A DNA stretch of 64,000 bases from Pelagibius sp. (lineage in GTDB: Bacteria > Pseudomonadota > Alphaproteobacteria > Kiloniellales > Kiloniellaceae): assembly GCF_028281305.1 (NCBI RefSeq), contig NZ_JANQKD010000016.1, positions 124,001 through 188,000 on the forward strand, in the 5' to 3' direction. The position numbers were made by a program, and so were the translations under genes. Below the pieces are notes generated by a model. It did no database searches, had not been told where the DNA came from, and worked only from the letters and a program-made list of their open reading frames with translations. Positions 48,100 to 59,672 of this stretch are shown piece after piece. Numbering within the stretch: position 1 is the stretch's first letter; every line of letters starts with the position of its first letter.

Positions 48100-48112
48100 C
48101 CTTTCGAAGTGA

Positions 48113-48189
48113 TGGTCGGAGCGGCAGGATTTGAACCTACGACCCCCACACCCCCAGTGTGGTGCGCTACCAGGCTGCGCTACGCTCCG
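48113..48189 (-). tRNA. tRNA-Pro (GGG anticodon)
   Basis: A 77-nt cloverleaf: acceptor CGGAGCG/CGCTCCG, D stem GCGC, anticodon loop CTGGGGG within CCACA/TGTGG, T arm GTAGG-TTCAAAT-CCTGC, discriminator A and encoded CCA (48113-48115). Reads CCC and CCU. Confidence 0.97.
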
Positions 48190-48267
48190 ACAGGTGTTCT
48201 TCGCGCCCGAAAGCGCGGGCTTTGTATAGCGAGCGGCAGGGCCGAAGGCAATGCTTGCCTGCCGGCC

Positions 48268-48675
48268 TCAGCCAGCGCGCTTGTTGGCGCTCTTCAACAG
48301 ATCCCGAAGCTCGCTCAGTTCGGCTATGATCTCGTTGATTTCCTGCGCTTTTTGGCCATCGAGCCCGCCGGACGCGGGGGCGGCTGCCGGTTCGGCCGCA
48401 GCGCCGTCGTCCTTCGCCCGCCCCTCGCGCAGGAGCTTCTGCACGCCCTTGATGGTATAGCCCTCGCTGTACAGCAGATCGCGGATCCGCTTGAGCAGCG
48501 CAATATCTTCGGGCCTGTAGTAGCGCCGCCCGCCACCACGCTTCAGAGGGCGAACCTGACTGAACTTGCCCTCCCAAAAGCGCAGGACGTGCTGGGGCAC
48601 ATCCAGCTCTTCGCTGACCTCGCTTATGGTCCGAAAGGCTGACGCTGACTTACCGGCGGGGCGACTGGCTTGCAT
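48268..48675 (-). CDS. MerR-family transcriptional regulator
   Basis: 135 residues. The winged helix-turn-helix is at about 14-85 ([22 protein letters not shown], then [16 protein letters not shown]). A Pro/Ala linker and a coiled-coil tail follow ([16 protein letters not shown]). No ligand-binding cysteines. This gene next to ihfA is typical of alphaproteobacteria; its target is unknown. Confidence 0.93.
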   Translation of the reverse strand: MQASRPAGKSASAFRTISEVSEELDVPQHVLRFWEGKFSQVRPLKRGGGRRYYRPEDIALLKRIRDLLYSEGYTIKGVQKLLREGRAKDDGAAAEPAAAPASGGLDGQKAQEINEIIAELSELRDLLKSANKRAG

Positions 48676-48707
48676 TCTGACCTGGGAAAATCCTGCTGGT
48701 GACTGCG

Positions 48708-49031
48708 TTAATGGGAAACCTCGTGACCGACACGGCTGAGGGTATCGTTGATCCGATTCTTCAGGACGTGAGAGGCGCGGAACACCAGGACCCGTCGCGG
48801 CAGAATCGGCACCTCTTCCCCGGTTTTGGGATTACGGCCGATCCGCTCCCCCTTCTCGCGAACCGAGAAGCTGCCGAAAGACGAGAGCTTCACCATCTCT
48901 CCGCGGACAAGGGCGTCCGAGATCTCATTCAACACCGATTCAACCAAATCCGCCGACTCGTTGCGGGACAAGCCGACCTCCTGATAGACCGCCTCGCTGA
49001 GATCAGCCCTCGTAATCGTCCCTCCTGCCAT
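48708..49031 (-). CDS. ihfA: Integration host factor, alpha subunit
   Basis: 107 residues. The HU/IHF fold with [17 protein letters not shown] and the DNA-intercalating arm around [14 protein letters not shown] is intact. GGAGGGGGG immediately precedes the ATG. IHF bends DNA as a heterodimer with IhfB, encoded elsewhere. Confidence 0.97.
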   Translation of the reverse strand: MAGGTITRADLSEAVYQEVGLSRNESADLVESVLNEISDALVRGEMVKLSSFGSFSVREKGERIGRNPKTGEEVPILPRRVLVFRASHVLKNRINDTLSRVGHEVSH

Positions 49032-49063
49032 TCCCCCCTCCGTCGAAATGCTAAGTTTGAAAA

Positions 49064-49092
49064 ACCTTAGCGCAACGTCATTAAGCGGTCAA
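49064..49092 (-). promoter_or_regulatory. Promoter candidate for ihfA
   Basis: On the minus strand TTGACC (49087-49092) and TAAGGT (49064-49069) are exactly 17 bases apart, about 33 bp upstream of the ihfA ATG, implying a short leader. Confidence 0.55.
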
Positions 49093-49176
49093 TTATGCAG
49101 GGAATACCGTGGGATGCGACTAATTTTTGACGCAGCTTGAGAAGCAGGCTTCAGATCGGCGGAGAGCCGGCGCGAA

Positions 49177-50154
49177 TCACCAGCGCAGCAGGGCGGAACC
49201 CCAGGTAAAACCGCCGCCCATGGCCTCCATCAGCAGCAAGTCACCGCTTTGGATACGCCCATCGCCCACCGCCTCGGTGAGCGCCAGGGGAATCGATGCC
49301 GCAGAGGTGTTGGCGTGGCGGTCGACGGTCACCACGACACGGTCGCTCGGCAGATTCAGCCGCCGCCCCATGGATTCGATGATGCGGATATTGGCCTGGT
49401 GCGGCACCAGCCAGTCGACGTCGCCGGGCGTCAGGCCGTTGGCCTCAAGGGCCGCATCCACCGCCTCGGCCATCCGGACAACGGCATGGCGGAAGACCTC
49501 CCGCCCCTCCATCCGCAGATGGCCGACAGATTGGGTAGACGAAGGGCCGCCGTCGACATAGAGCGCGTCGTGATGGCTGCCGTCGGAATAGATGTGGGTG
49601 GAGAGAACGCCGCGGCCGCTGCCATTGGCGCTGGCGGCGGCCTTGTCAGCCTCCAGCACCACAGCGCCGGCGCCATCGCCGAAGAGCACGCAGGTCGAGC
49701 GGTCCGTCCAGTCGAGAATACGCGAGAAGGTCTCGGCCCCGATCACCAGAGCCTTTTTCGCCTGGCCGACACGCAGGAAATTGTCGGCCACTGAAAGGCC
49801 GTAAACAAAGCCGCTGCAGACCGCCTGCACATCGAAGGCCGCGCCCTGGGGAACGCCGAGCCTGTGCTGGATCCGGGTTGCCGTGGCCGGGAAGGTTTCG
49901 TCCGGCGTCGAGGTGGCGCAGACAATGAGGTCGATCTCCCCGGCCGCCACGCCGGCCGCATCCAGCGCGTCACGCGCCGCAGCGACTCCGAGATCGGAAG
50001 TCATCTCGCCCTCCGCAGCGATGTGGCGCTGACAGATGCCCGTGCGCTGGCGGATCCATTCATCGTTGGTTTCGACGCGCTCGGCGAGCTGGGCGTTGGT
50101 GACGATTTGCGCGGGCAGATAGGCCCCACAGCCGGTGACAAGGGATCGGTACAT
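49177..50154 (-). CDS. fabH: 3-oxoacyl-ACP synthase III (FabH)
   Basis: 325 residues from the ATG at 50154 (a GTG one codon earlier is possible). The catalytic cysteine is C113 in AVCSGF, with the HQAN histidine block and the NTSAAS asparagine block downstream. It starts fatty acid synthesis by condensing acyl-CoA with malonyl-ACP. The start abuts the plsX stop. Confidence 0.97.
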   Translation of the reverse strand: MYRSLVTGCGAYLPAQIVTNAQLAERVETNDEWIRQRTGICQRHIAAEGEMTSDLGVAAARDALDAAGVAAGEIDLIVCATSTPDETFPATATRIQHRLGVPQGAAFDVQAVCSGFVYGLSVADNFLRVGQAKKALVIGAETFSRILDWTDRSTCVLFGDGAGAVVLEADKAAASANGSGRGVLSTHIYSDGSHHDALYVDGGPSSTQSVGHLRMEGREVFRHAVVRMAEAVDAALEANGLTPGDVDWLVPHQANIRIIESMGRRLNLPSDRVVVTVDRHANTSAASIPLALTEAVGDGRIQSGDLLLMEAMGGGFTWGSALLRW

Positions 50155-50156
50155 CA

Positions 50157-51203
50157 CTAGACCGCGGCCACCTGCGCTTTGTCCGGCCCGCGATCCAGGA
50201 GTGCGAGATCTGAACGAATTTTTTCGATAATGCCGTGACGGTGCATGTCCACGGCAACGCCGATGGCGTTGGCGAAGCCGAGTGCGTCGGTTCCACCGTG
50301 GCTTTTCACCGCAATGCCGTTCAGGCCCAGGAACATCGCGCCGTTGTAGCCGCGGGGATCGACGCGCTTACGCAGCTTGCGCATCGCCGGCCGGGCAAGC
50401 AGGTAGCCGAGACTGGCCAGGACCGAGGAACGGAAGGTGTGGCGCATGTATTCGTTGATCAGCTTTGCCGTCCCCTCTGCCGTCTTCAGGGCGACGTTCC
50501 CGGTAAAGCCATCGGTGACGATCACGTCGGCCGAACCCTTGGCGATATCGTCGCCCTCGACAAAGCCCAGGAACTCCCCCGGCAGCCCGCTCGTCTTCAG
50601 GATTCCGCTGGCCTCATGCAAGGACTCGTGCCCCTTGGTGTCCTCGGAGCCAACATTCAACAGAGCGTAGCTGGGCTGCAACAGCCCCAGCACAGAGCGG
50701 GCAAAGGCGTTGCCCATTACGGCGAAGTCCACCAGGTTCTCGGCATCGCAGCTGACATTGGCGCCGAGATCCAGCATTACAGATTCGCCGCGCATGGTGG
50801 GAAAGAAAGACGCGATCGCCGGGCGGTTGATCCCTGGCAGGGTCTTCAGGACGAACTTGGCCATCGCCATGAGGGCGCCCGTGTTGCCGGCAGAGACGAC
50901 ACAGTCTGCCGCGCCTTCCTGGACCGCATTGATCGCCAGGCGCATGCTGGACTGGCGCCCCGACCGCAGTGCCACGGAGGGCTTTTCCTCGCTGCTCACC
51001 ACATCGTCGGTATGGTGCAGGGTGGTGACATCCTTCAAACGCCGCTTGCGCTCGAGCAGCGGCGCGATGTCCGCCTTGCGCCCGAACATGGCGAAGCGCA
51101 CCTCGGGAAAACGCTCCCGCGCGATGTCGGCGCCGCGCACGACCATGCCGGGGGCAGCATCACCCCCCATGGCGTCAAGCGCGATGGTTAGAGCCTTGCC
51201 CAT
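50157..51203 (-). CDS. plsX: Phosphate acyltransferase PlsX
   Basis: 348 residues, with the N-terminal [15 protein letters not shown] and [13 protein letters not shown] blocks of the family. It makes acyl-phosphate from acyl-ACP for phospholipid synthesis. Cotranscribed with rpmF upstream and fabH downstream, the common bacterial order. Confidence 0.97.
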   Translation of the reverse strand: MGKALTIALDAMGGDAAPGMVVRGADIARERFPEVRFAMFGRKADIAPLLERKRRLKDVTTLHHTDDVVSSEEKPSVALRSGRQSSMRLAINAVQEGAADCVVSAGNTGALMAMAKFVLKTLPGINRPAIASFFPTMRGESVMLDLGANVSCDAENLVDFAVMGNAFARSVLGLLQPSYALLNVGSEDTKGHESLHEASGILKTSGLPGEFLGFVEGDDIAKGSADVIVTDGFTGNVALKTAEGTAKLINEYMRHTFRSSVLASLGYLLARPAMRKLRKRVDPRGYNGAMFLGLNGIAVKSHGGTDALGFANAIGVAVDMHRHGIIEKIRSDLALLDRGPDKAQVAAV

Positions 51204-51258
51204 CGGCTAGCCTGCGACCGTCAGACCGGAGCGGCCCGGGCGCAGCATCTGAGGAGCC

Positions 51259-51441
51259 TCAGAGGCTCTCCGCGTCCGCAACTTCGCGTCCATCATAGAA
51301 GCCGCAGGCGGCACAGACGTGATGGGGCCGCTTCAGCTCGCCGCAGTTGGGGCACTCGTGATAGCTGCTTGCAGCCAGGGCATCGTGCGCCCGGCGGTTG
51401 TTCCGCCTCGATCGGGTCACCTTACTCTTAGGAACAGCCAT
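51259..51441 (-). CDS. rpmF: 50S ribosomal protein L32 (bL32)
   Basis: 60 residues: basic N-terminus [17 protein letters not shown] and a zinc ribbon with four cysteines (CPNC and CAAC), so the zinc-binding form. Lies 55 bp upstream of plsX. Confidence 0.98.
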   Translation of the reverse strand: MAVPKSKVTRSRRNNRRAHDALAASSYHECPNCGELKRPHHVCAACGFYDGREVADAESL

Positions 51442-51550
51442 TTCTCTCTTCTTTCTTCGTAACGCAAAGCCGCCGAATTCAGCGACTACTTAGCCAATCC
51501 GCGCCTCATCAGCAAGCAATGCCGAGACAGCATCTCAGATAGAACTTAAC

Positions 51551-52108
51551 CTATTCTTTACCCTTCAGCACCTTCAGAGCGGCGAAGGGATGGTCTGCCG
51601 GCCCCTCGTCTTCCGCTTCAAAACCGGGGGGCAGGACCGCGTCCTCGGATCTCGGGTAGGGATCAAGCGATACAGCCAATTCCTGGACCACCAACTCCCC
51701 AAGATCGATGCCCTCCGGCGGCAGCGGCTCCGGCGGGTCCTCGCCCTCCGGTTCCACCACGATCTCCTGAACCGCTTCCGACCGCTGTCCCGCCTCATGG
51801 TTTGAGGTCAGAAAAGAGGCCTGAAACTGCCCTTCGACGGCCTGGCACACCGGATCCAGCGTCACCACGCAGGCCTGCGTGATCTCAGCGCGCCAGTCGC
51901 AGCTTACCAGTACCAAACCACCCAACCCGCTGCGAATCCGGCAGCTGGCGGACAGGCAATCGAGGCCGAGGAGCCCAAGCCGATCCTGCAGCAGGACCCT
52001 CTCCTGCGCGGTTGCTTCGATCCGCTCCTCGATTGCCCGGGTGCCAAGGCGCTCCGGACCCACGATCCTTGAAAATTCGCTTCCCGCTTCTGCGGATGGT
52101 CCGCCCAC
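51551..52108 (-). CDS. DUF177 (YceD-type) protein
   Basis: 185 residues from a GTG at 52108 with GGAG seven bases upstream. The central GLVLVSCDWRAEITQACVVTLDPV and the C-terminal DLGELVVQELAVSLDPYPR are the DUF177 signatures. The gene precedes rpmF, as usual; homologues in other bacteria and plants help 23S rRNA or ribosome assembly, which is the likely role. Confidence 0.92.
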   Translation of the reverse strand: MGGPSAEAGSEFSRIVGPERLGTRAIEERIEATAQERVLLQDRLGLLGLDCLSASCRIRSGLGGLVLVSCDWRAEITQACVVTLDPVCQAVEGQFQASFLTSNHEAGQRSEAVQEIVVEPEGEDPPEPLPPEGIDLGELVVQELAVSLDPYPRSEDAVLPPGFEAEDEGPADHPFAALKVLKGKE

Positions 52109-52214
52109 GGCAGTTCTCCGCCTCCAGCCTCGAAAAGCGGCGCACCATAGGGGCTGGACCGCGCCGGGTCAATCCCTTAGAGAGCCCCTGAAATCCTAGG
52201 CTTTCCGCCCTTCT

Positions 52215-52763
52215 TCAGATCTCAGGGGGCACGAATCCCACGGTGCCGCCGCGCAGCTCGACACCGGGCTGGCGCTCCAGCGCTTCGACCTGGAGCCGCA
52301 CGTATCCAAGCAGCTCCTGCGGATCGACGGCAGCCTCGGGCACGGTGCCATAGGCATTGCGGATCAGTGCGGCCTTAAGAGCCTCTTCGCCCTCGGGAAA
52401 GCCCTCCGCCAAGGCCGCCTCGTAGCTGGCCAGGCGCCCCACGAAGCCTTCGGCCATGCGCTGCACCCGCTTACCGACACCCAGGTCGCCGGCGCCCATT
52501 TCCCGCAGGGAACGGTCCATGTCCGCATAGAAGACCTCTTGCAGGGACCCTGCGAGCCCCTCGCCTTCCGGGAAATCCCGCTTCAAGCGCCGGAGAACCA
52601 GCACAAGGTGCAGAACGATCGACTCAAAGCGTCCGTCGACGCTGTCCGGGACGCCGTAGTCGCGGAACAGAGCCGGCTGGCGCGCCGTCTCAACCACCTG
52701 ACGATAAAGCGTCCAGGCCATATCCTCCGCGGGATCCGGCTTCAGAAGTCGCTTAAAAAACAT
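52215..52763 (-). CDS. Ubiquinol-cytochrome c chaperone (CBP3-like)
   Basis: 182 residues. Resembles the CBP3 chaperone family that helps assemble the cytochrome bc1 complex (LYRQVVETARQPALFRDYGVPD, then FYADMDRSLREMGAGDLGVGKR). Divergent from bamE and upstream of DUF177. Confidence 0.9.
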   Translation of the reverse strand: MFFKRLLKPDPAEDMAWTLYRQVVETARQPALFRDYGVPDSVDGRFESIVLHLVLVLRRLKRDFPEGEGLAGSLQEVFYADMDRSLREMGAGDLGVGKRVQRMAEGFVGRLASYEAALAEGFPEGEEALKAALIRNAYGTVPEAAVDPQELLGYVRLQVEALERQPGVELRGGTVGFVPPEI

Positions 52764-52888
52764 GATTTTGCCGTCCCGCTGCGCCCCGATAGCGGTTGCG
52801 CTCTTGCCCGGTCCTTGCCATTAAGGTCTTGAAATGGCACCAGCGCCGGGTTTAATCAAGTCATTCGGGGACTAATGAGGGGTTTACC

Positions 52889-53365
52889 GTGACAGTCACC
52901 AAGGAGCAGAATCTGCGCCGTTGGCGCTTTGCGCTGCCCGCCGCCACCGTCTGCGCCGCCTGCCTGGCCCTGACCGCCTGCAGCAATGCCGTGCAAGTGC
53001 GCGGCAACATGCCTGATATGGAGGAAGTCTCGGAGATCGAGCCCGGCGTCCACAGCCGCCAGGACATTGTCGACATGCTGGGCTCTCCGTCGACCGTTTC
53101 CACCTTTCAGGACCGCAAGTGGTACTACATCGGACAGAAAACGACGGAATTCGCCTTCATGAAGCCGGAAGTCGTCGACCGCAGCGTGCTGGTCGTCACC
53201 TTTGACGAATCGGGCTACGTCGACCAGACGGCGCACTACACCCTGGACGACTCAAATGAGATCGAACCGGTCGCCAGGACGACCCCCACCGAGGGACGCG
53301 ACCTGACGCTGCTGCAGCAGCTCTTCGGAAACCTCGGGCGCTTCGGCGGTACCGGGTCAAACTAG
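52889..53365 (+). CDS. bamE: Outer membrane assembly factor BamE
   Basis: 158 residues from a GTG at 52889 with GAGGGG six bases upstream. Lipobox LTAC (C31), then the SmpA/OmlA fold: [21 protein letters not shown] and KWYYIGQKT. A lipoprotein of the BAM complex at the inner face of the outer membrane. The C-terminal extension is longer than in E. coli. Ends at the terminator at 53419-53443. Confidence 0.94.
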   Translation: MTVTKEQNLRRWRFALPAATVCAACLALTACSNAVQVRGNMPDMEEVSEIEPGVHSRQDIVDMLGSPSTVSTFQDRKWYYIGQKTTEFAFMKPEVVDRSVLVVTFDESGYVDQTAHYTLDDSNEIEPVARTTPTEGRDLTLLQQLFGNLGRFGGTGSN

Positions 53366-53418
53366 CCTCTCACCAACGCGCCACACCTCTGCGGCTCTGA
53401 GAGCCAGCAAAAAGAAAA

Positions 53419-53443
53419 GGCCCCGGAACGGCGTTCCGGGGCC
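53419..53443. terminator. Bidirectional terminator between bamE and hppA
   Basis: GGCCCCGGAAC (53419-53429), a three-base loop and GTTCCGGGGCC (53433-53443) make a perfect 11-bp stem with TTTT on the plus side and TTTTCTTTTT on the minus side, serving both convergent genes. Confidence 0.93.
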
Positions 53444-53467
53444 TTTTGCTTGGAAGCTCTCTGCCGG

Positions 53468-55567
<2,100 letters not shown>

Positions 55568-55770
55568 ATGGAATCCCTCAAGATGGAAAGCCCGGTTCGA
55601 CGACGGGAACCGGGCGCAAAGACTCTGCTGCGAAGCAGCAGCACCCCGAAATCGCGCGGAAAATGCCAGAATCCCCAGGGTATGGCAACCGCTACTCAAC
55701 CGCTTTCTTGGGGCAAATTTCGCCCGCTGGAGGTCGCCGAATCCGGTTCAGCAGGGTGGAGCGGGGGGAT

Positions 55771-56967
55771 TCACGCGCTGGCGCGCTGGCGGACCAGCCA
55801 GAGCGCAGCCGTCGCCGCCGCAAGGATCGGCAAGATGACGCTGACGTTGAGGATCTGCCAGCCCAAGGCGTTGAAGACCGCGCCGGAGGCCAGGGCCGTG
55901 AAGGCCGTGGTGCCGAAGACCATAAACTCGTTGAAGGCCTGCACCCTGGACTGTTCCTCAGGCCGGTAGGTCTCGGTCAGAAGGGTCGTCGCACCCACGT
56001 ACATGAAGTTCCAGCCGACACCCAGCAGCACCAGCCCGCCCCAAAACTGCAGCACCTCCACACCGGTCAGGTTGACGGCAACGCAGGCCAAGATCAGCAG
56101 CGCTCCAATCGAAATCACCCGCAACACCCCGATTCGCTCGATGATGTGGCCGGTGACGAAGGACGGGGCATACATGCCGACGACGTGCCATTGAATGACG
56201 AAAGCCGCCGTCTCGAAGGGGTGCAGGCAGGCCACCATGGCCAGGGGCGTCGAAACCATGATCAGGTTCATCGAGCCGTAGGCCACCATGGCACAGAGGA
56301 CAGCGACGATCAGCGACGGCTGAGCAAGAATCTCGCGCAGCGGCCGCCCTCCCCCGCCTGTCCGGCGGCCGGGCGCCGGCGGCAGGTCGATAAGCTGGAC
56401 CAGCGCCAAGCCGATAAAGGCCAGGACTGCAATGGCCGCATAGCCGCCGGCGAAGAGGATCGGCGCAAAAAGGTCCTGGCTCCATTTCGCCAGCTCGGGA
56501 CCGAGGATGGCCGAGGCGACGCCGCCGACCATCACCAAAGAAATGGCGCGGCTGCGCAGCTCCGGGCCGGCCACCTCTGCGGCGGCGAAACGGTAAAGCG
56601 CCACGTGGGCCGCGAAAGCGCCGAGCAGTGCCGCACCTACACAGAACATCGAGAAGCTGCCGAGAATGACCGCCTGACAGGCAACCACCCCGCCGGCAAC
56701 GCCGAGCAGTCCCCCAATAGTGAAGCCGACGCGGCGCCCGAAACGCCCCATCAGGAGGGAGGCAGGGATCGTGGAGGCTGCCGTCGCAATGAACTGCAGC
56801 GCGAGCGGAAAGGTCGCCAGGGAGGGGTCGGGCGCAAGGCCATTGCCCACCAGCGCGGTGATGGTGATCGACAGCGCAAGGCAGCTCATGCCCAAGGCCT
56901 GGCAGATGGCCAGCAGAGCGACGTTGCGCATCACGGGGCCGCGCTGGGTGGTCGAGGCTTCATGCAT
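55771..56967 (-). CDS. MFS transporter
   Basis: 398 residues, twelve membrane segments, with MGRFGRRVGFTIGG in the first inter-helix loop. No clear substrate. Upstream of hppA on the same strand, with about 200 bp between, so likely separate transcription. Confidence 0.9.
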   Translation of the reverse strand: MHEASTTQRGPVMRNVALLAICQALGMSCLALSITITALVGNGLAPDPSLATFPLALQFIATAASTIPASLLMGRFGRRVGFTIGGLLGVAGGVVACQAVILGSFSMFCVGAALLGAFAAHVALYRFAAAEVAGPELRSRAISLVMVGGVASAILGPELAKWSQDLFAPILFAGGYAAIAVLAFIGLALVQLIDLPPAPGRRTGGGGRPLREILAQPSLIVAVLCAMVAYGSMNLIMVSTPLAMVACLHPFETAAFVIQWHVVGMYAPSFVTGHIIERIGVLRVISIGALLILACVAVNLTGVEVLQFWGGLVLLGVGWNFMYVGATTLLTETYRPEEQSRVQAFNEFMVFGTTAFTALASGAVFNALGWQILNVSVILPILAAATAALWLVRQRASA

Positions 56968-57067
56968 GGCGACAGTCTAGCCGCAGACGGCAGAATGACG
57001 AGACCCGATAGATGGCCGGTCCTGCGCGCAATCGCCGCATCCGCCAGTCTGCGGTTCAACCTGACGC

Positions 57068-57523
57068 TCAGGCCCGGTTCGGCTGCCGCCTTTCGAGTTC
57101 CCGCAGCAGGACATCGGCCACCACACCCTCTCCCAGAAGCCGGTCGCAGAGAGCGAGCAGCCGCTTGCGGACCAGAGGAGATTCGAAGCCGGTTTGGCGC
57201 ACGATCCGCATCGCAAAGAGGGCATGCATTTCATGCAGGAAGGCATCGCGCAGCCGCGCCATGTTGCGGTCGGTGATGTCCTGGTCCCAGGTGTCGTAGA
57301 GCTGCAGGGTCAGCTGCATCGTTATGTGGTGCGTGACCTCCCCTTCCTGGATCAGGGAGATGATCAGCGGCCGCAGCGGGACGTAGGCAGGTTCGGGCTT
57401 GCTGATCTGTGAGATCAGTTCTTCGGTCTTGGCGGCGCCGGGCCCCATGAGGAACCACCAGGCCCCGCCGCCCGCGCCGAGCAGCAGGACCACTGCGACC
57501 ACTATGAGAATGACAATTCGCAC
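57068..57523 (-). CDS. FliL-like single-pass membrane protein
   Basis: 151 residues beginning at a GTG. One membrane helix (about 3-25) is followed by a periplasmic domain (YVPLRPLIISLIQEGEVTHHITMQLTLQL) whose strand-helix pattern resembles FliL and stomatin-like proteins, but the identity is low. No other flagellar gene is here; it sits beside thiL, as in related genomes. Call is tentative. Confidence 0.6.
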   Translation of the reverse strand: MRIVILIVVAVVLLLGAGGGAWWFLMGPGAAKTEELISQISKPEPAYVPLRPLIISLIQEGEVTHHITMQLTLQLYDTWDQDITDRNMARLRDAFLHEMHALFAMRIVRQTGFESPLVRKRLLALCDRLLGEGVVADVLLRELERRQPNRA

Positions 57524-57617
57524 CAGACCCGTTCCAGCCCGCAGTCGACAAGCTCAAGTCTCTGTCATAGGGCCGGCGGGTAAAGATGGTGTTAAGCATT
57601 AAGGTATTGATAAGACT

Positions 57618-58607
57618 TTAGAAATGGGTCCACCCGGCAGACTCGAGCCGGACCTCCCGGCCCGCTGCATCCTGGACCGAAAGACCTGGCTCCCTGCGGG
57701 CCCGTCCAAGGCGGGTCAGAGGCACAGAGAGTTCCTTTGCCAGTGCCGTCAGGGCATCACCCCGGTCGGCAGCAGCGCCGAAGAGCAGCTCGTAGTCGCC
57801 GCCTCCGGAGAGCAACCCGGCCCGCGTCTCACCCGTTTTCCGCAATGCCTCCTCGGCAGCATCGCTGACCGGAAGGTCCGCCATGCAGACAACCGCGCCG
57901 AGCCCCGAACCGCTCAGCAGGTGTCCCAGATCCTGGGCCAGACCGTCGGAAACATCGATCGCTGCCGTGGCCAGACCGCGGTCCAGCAGCGCCCGGCCAA
58001 GATCGACGCGCGGATCCGGACAGCGGTAACGCCGAACCAGATCGTCGCGCGCGGCAGCCGACAGCCCATCGATCTCACCCCGGAGCACCCGCAGCCCGAG
58101 GTGGGCGTCGCCCAAGGTTCCCGAGAGATAGAGATCGTCGCCCGGCTTCAGCGAGCTGCGGTCGAGCACGCCGGGGCCAGTGAGCGAACCGAAGGCGGTC
58201 AGGCTGAAAGTCAGAGGGCCCGGCGTCGCCGTCGTATCTCCCCCCACGAGCATGACGCCATAGCGCACCTGATCGTCCGCCAGGCCTGCGCAGAACGCCG
58301 CCAGCCAACGCTCCTCGGTATCCGCCGGCCAAGACGCTGACAGCAGGTAGGCCATGGGCTCGGCGCCCATCGCCGCCAGATCCGAGAGGCTGACGCGGAG
58401 CAGTTTCTTGGCGACGGTCTCCGCCGGATCATCGGGCAGAAAGTGGCGGCCGGCGATCATGCAGTCCACGGTGGTGACCAGCCGCGCGCCGGGTTCCAGC
58501 GACAGCACGGCAGCATCGTTCTTCAGCGAAAAGGAGCCGGCAGCGTCCCCGGCCAAGGGCGCCAGATAGCGCTCAATGACCGCAAACTCCCCTGAGATCC
58601 GAGACAC
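57618..58607 (-). CDS. thiL: Thiamine-monophosphate kinase ThiL
   Basis: 329 residues from a GTG at 58607, giving the usual N-terminus SRISGEFAVIERYLAPL. ATP- and metal-binding blocks KNDAAVL, TTVDCMIAGRHF, VGGDTTATPGPL and AIDVSDGLAQDL are intact. It phosphorylates thiamine monophosphate to the active diphosphate cofactor. Follows nusB by 19 bp in the nusB-thiL order common in proteobacteria. Confidence 0.95.
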   Translation of the reverse strand: MSRISGEFAVIERYLAPLAGDAAGSFSLKNDAAVLSLEPGARLVTTVDCMIAGRHFLPDDPAETVAKKLLRVSLSDLAAMGAEPMAYLLSASWPADTEERWLAAFCAGLADDQVRYGVMLVGGDTTATPGPLTFSLTAFGSLTGPGVLDRSSLKPGDDLYLSGTLGDAHLGLRVLRGEIDGLSAAARDDLVRRYRCPDPRVDLGRALLDRGLATAAIDVSDGLAQDLGHLLSGSGLGAVVCMADLPVSDAAEEALRKTGETRAGLLSGGGDYELLFGAAADRGDALTALAKELSVPLTRLGRARREPGLSVQDAAGREVRLESAGWTHF

Positions 58608-58626
58608 CGGCGCCGTCCCCGGCGCT

Positions 58627-59151
58627 TCAGGTGATGTCCGGCAGAGCCGCTGCCTCGCCGAACTCCTCCGCGCGCAGCACATGCGCCAGGCGGTCAAGCA
58701 TGCCATTCACAAAGGCGGTCTCCTGACCGTCGAAAAAAGCGTTCGCAAGGTCGACGTATTCTGAAATCACCACTCGCGCCGGTACCTCCAACCGCTCGGA
58801 GAGCTCGAACGCGGCTGTCCGCAACAGCGACAGCAGCAGGATTTCCACACGCTCGATGGTCCAGTCCTCATCGAGAACCGCCGCCAGCATATCGTCCAGA
58901 TCGTCGGTCTGTGCCGAAACGCCCTCCACCAGCTGCGACAGGAGCGGCCTGTTGACGCTGGCGTGCTTCAGGCCCTCCAGATCCTCCTCGACCCGATGCT
59001 CGAGAAACTCCGCAATCACCTCAGCGGGGGGGTTCTTGTTCAAGCTGATCTGATAGAGCGCCTGAACCGCGAGCAGCCGCGCCGCACTGAGCCCGGAAGG
59101 CCGGCGCCGGCCGGACTTGCCGGCGGAAGGGTTTTGCGAGCTTTTGGCCAC
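58627..59151 (-). CDS. nusB: Transcription antitermination factor NusB
   Basis: 174 residues from a GTG at 59151. The all-helical NusB fold with AARLLAVQALYQI and the C-terminal RVVISEYVDLANAFFDGQETAFVNGMLD block is clear. It acts with NusE on rRNA operons. Placed between ribH and thiL, 44 bp after ribH. Confidence 0.96.
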   Translation of the reverse strand: MAKSSQNPSAGKSGRRRPSGLSAARLLAVQALYQISLNKNPPAEVIAEFLEHRVEEDLEGLKHASVNRPLLSQLVEGVSAQTDDLDDMLAAVLDEDWTIERVEILLLSLLRTAAFELSERLEVPARVVISEYVDLANAFFDGQETAFVNGMLDRLAHVLRAEEFGEAAALPDIT

Positions 59152-59195
59152 CTGGAAGCGATCCTGGGTCCGGTCTTAGGGTGGAGACGAAGCGT

Positions 59196-59672
59196 TCAGC
59201 GAGGATAAAGGTGGAAGTGCCGCTTCACGTCAAGCATTGCAAGGCAGGCGGCCGCCGCATCCCCGCCCTTATTCTTTTGGCCGACATCCGCACGGACCCA
59301 GGCCTGCTCCATGGTTTCGCAAGTCAGGATTCCATAGCCAAGGGCCAGGGTGTGGCGGCAGGCCAGATCCTGAAGCGCGCGAGCGCTCTCGGTACAGACG
59401 TAATCATAGTGGGTGGTTTCGCCGCGAATGACACAGCCCAAGGTCACGTATCCGTCGAAGCGGCGGCGGCCGGCAAAGAAGTCCATCGACTTCACGGCCA
59501 TCTGGATGACGGCAGGGATCTCAAAGGCGCCCGGCACCTCGACCCGCTCGTGGGTGACGCCGGCCGCATCCAAGGCCGCGCTGGCGCCGGCGTAGAGGGC
59601 ATCGGCAATATCGCTGTAGAAGCGCGCCTCGACCACGAGGATGTGGGGCCTGTCGTCCATCGGACCGCTCAT
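59196..59672 (-). CDS. ribH: 6,7-dimethyl-8-ribityllumazine synthase RibH
   Basis: 158 residues. GAGGAAGGAG precedes the ATG, which overlaps the ribB stop. Family motifs VEVPGAFEIP, GCVIRGETTHYDYVC and GILTCETMEQA are present. It condenses the ribityl pyrimidine with dihydroxybutanone phosphate. Confidence 0.97.
   Translation of the reverse strand: MSGPMDDRPHILVVEARFYSDIADALYAGASAALDAAGVTHERVEVPGAFEIPAVIQMAVKSMDFFAGRRRFDGYVTLGCVIRGETTHYDYVCTESARALQDLACRHTLALGYGILTCETMEQAWVRADVGQKNKGGDAAAACLAMLDVKRHFHLYPR

Noticed and set aside
57068-57523. Flagellar operon member
   Set aside because: Only one FliL-like gene is present and no flagellar neighbours exist, so only FliL-like membership is claimed.
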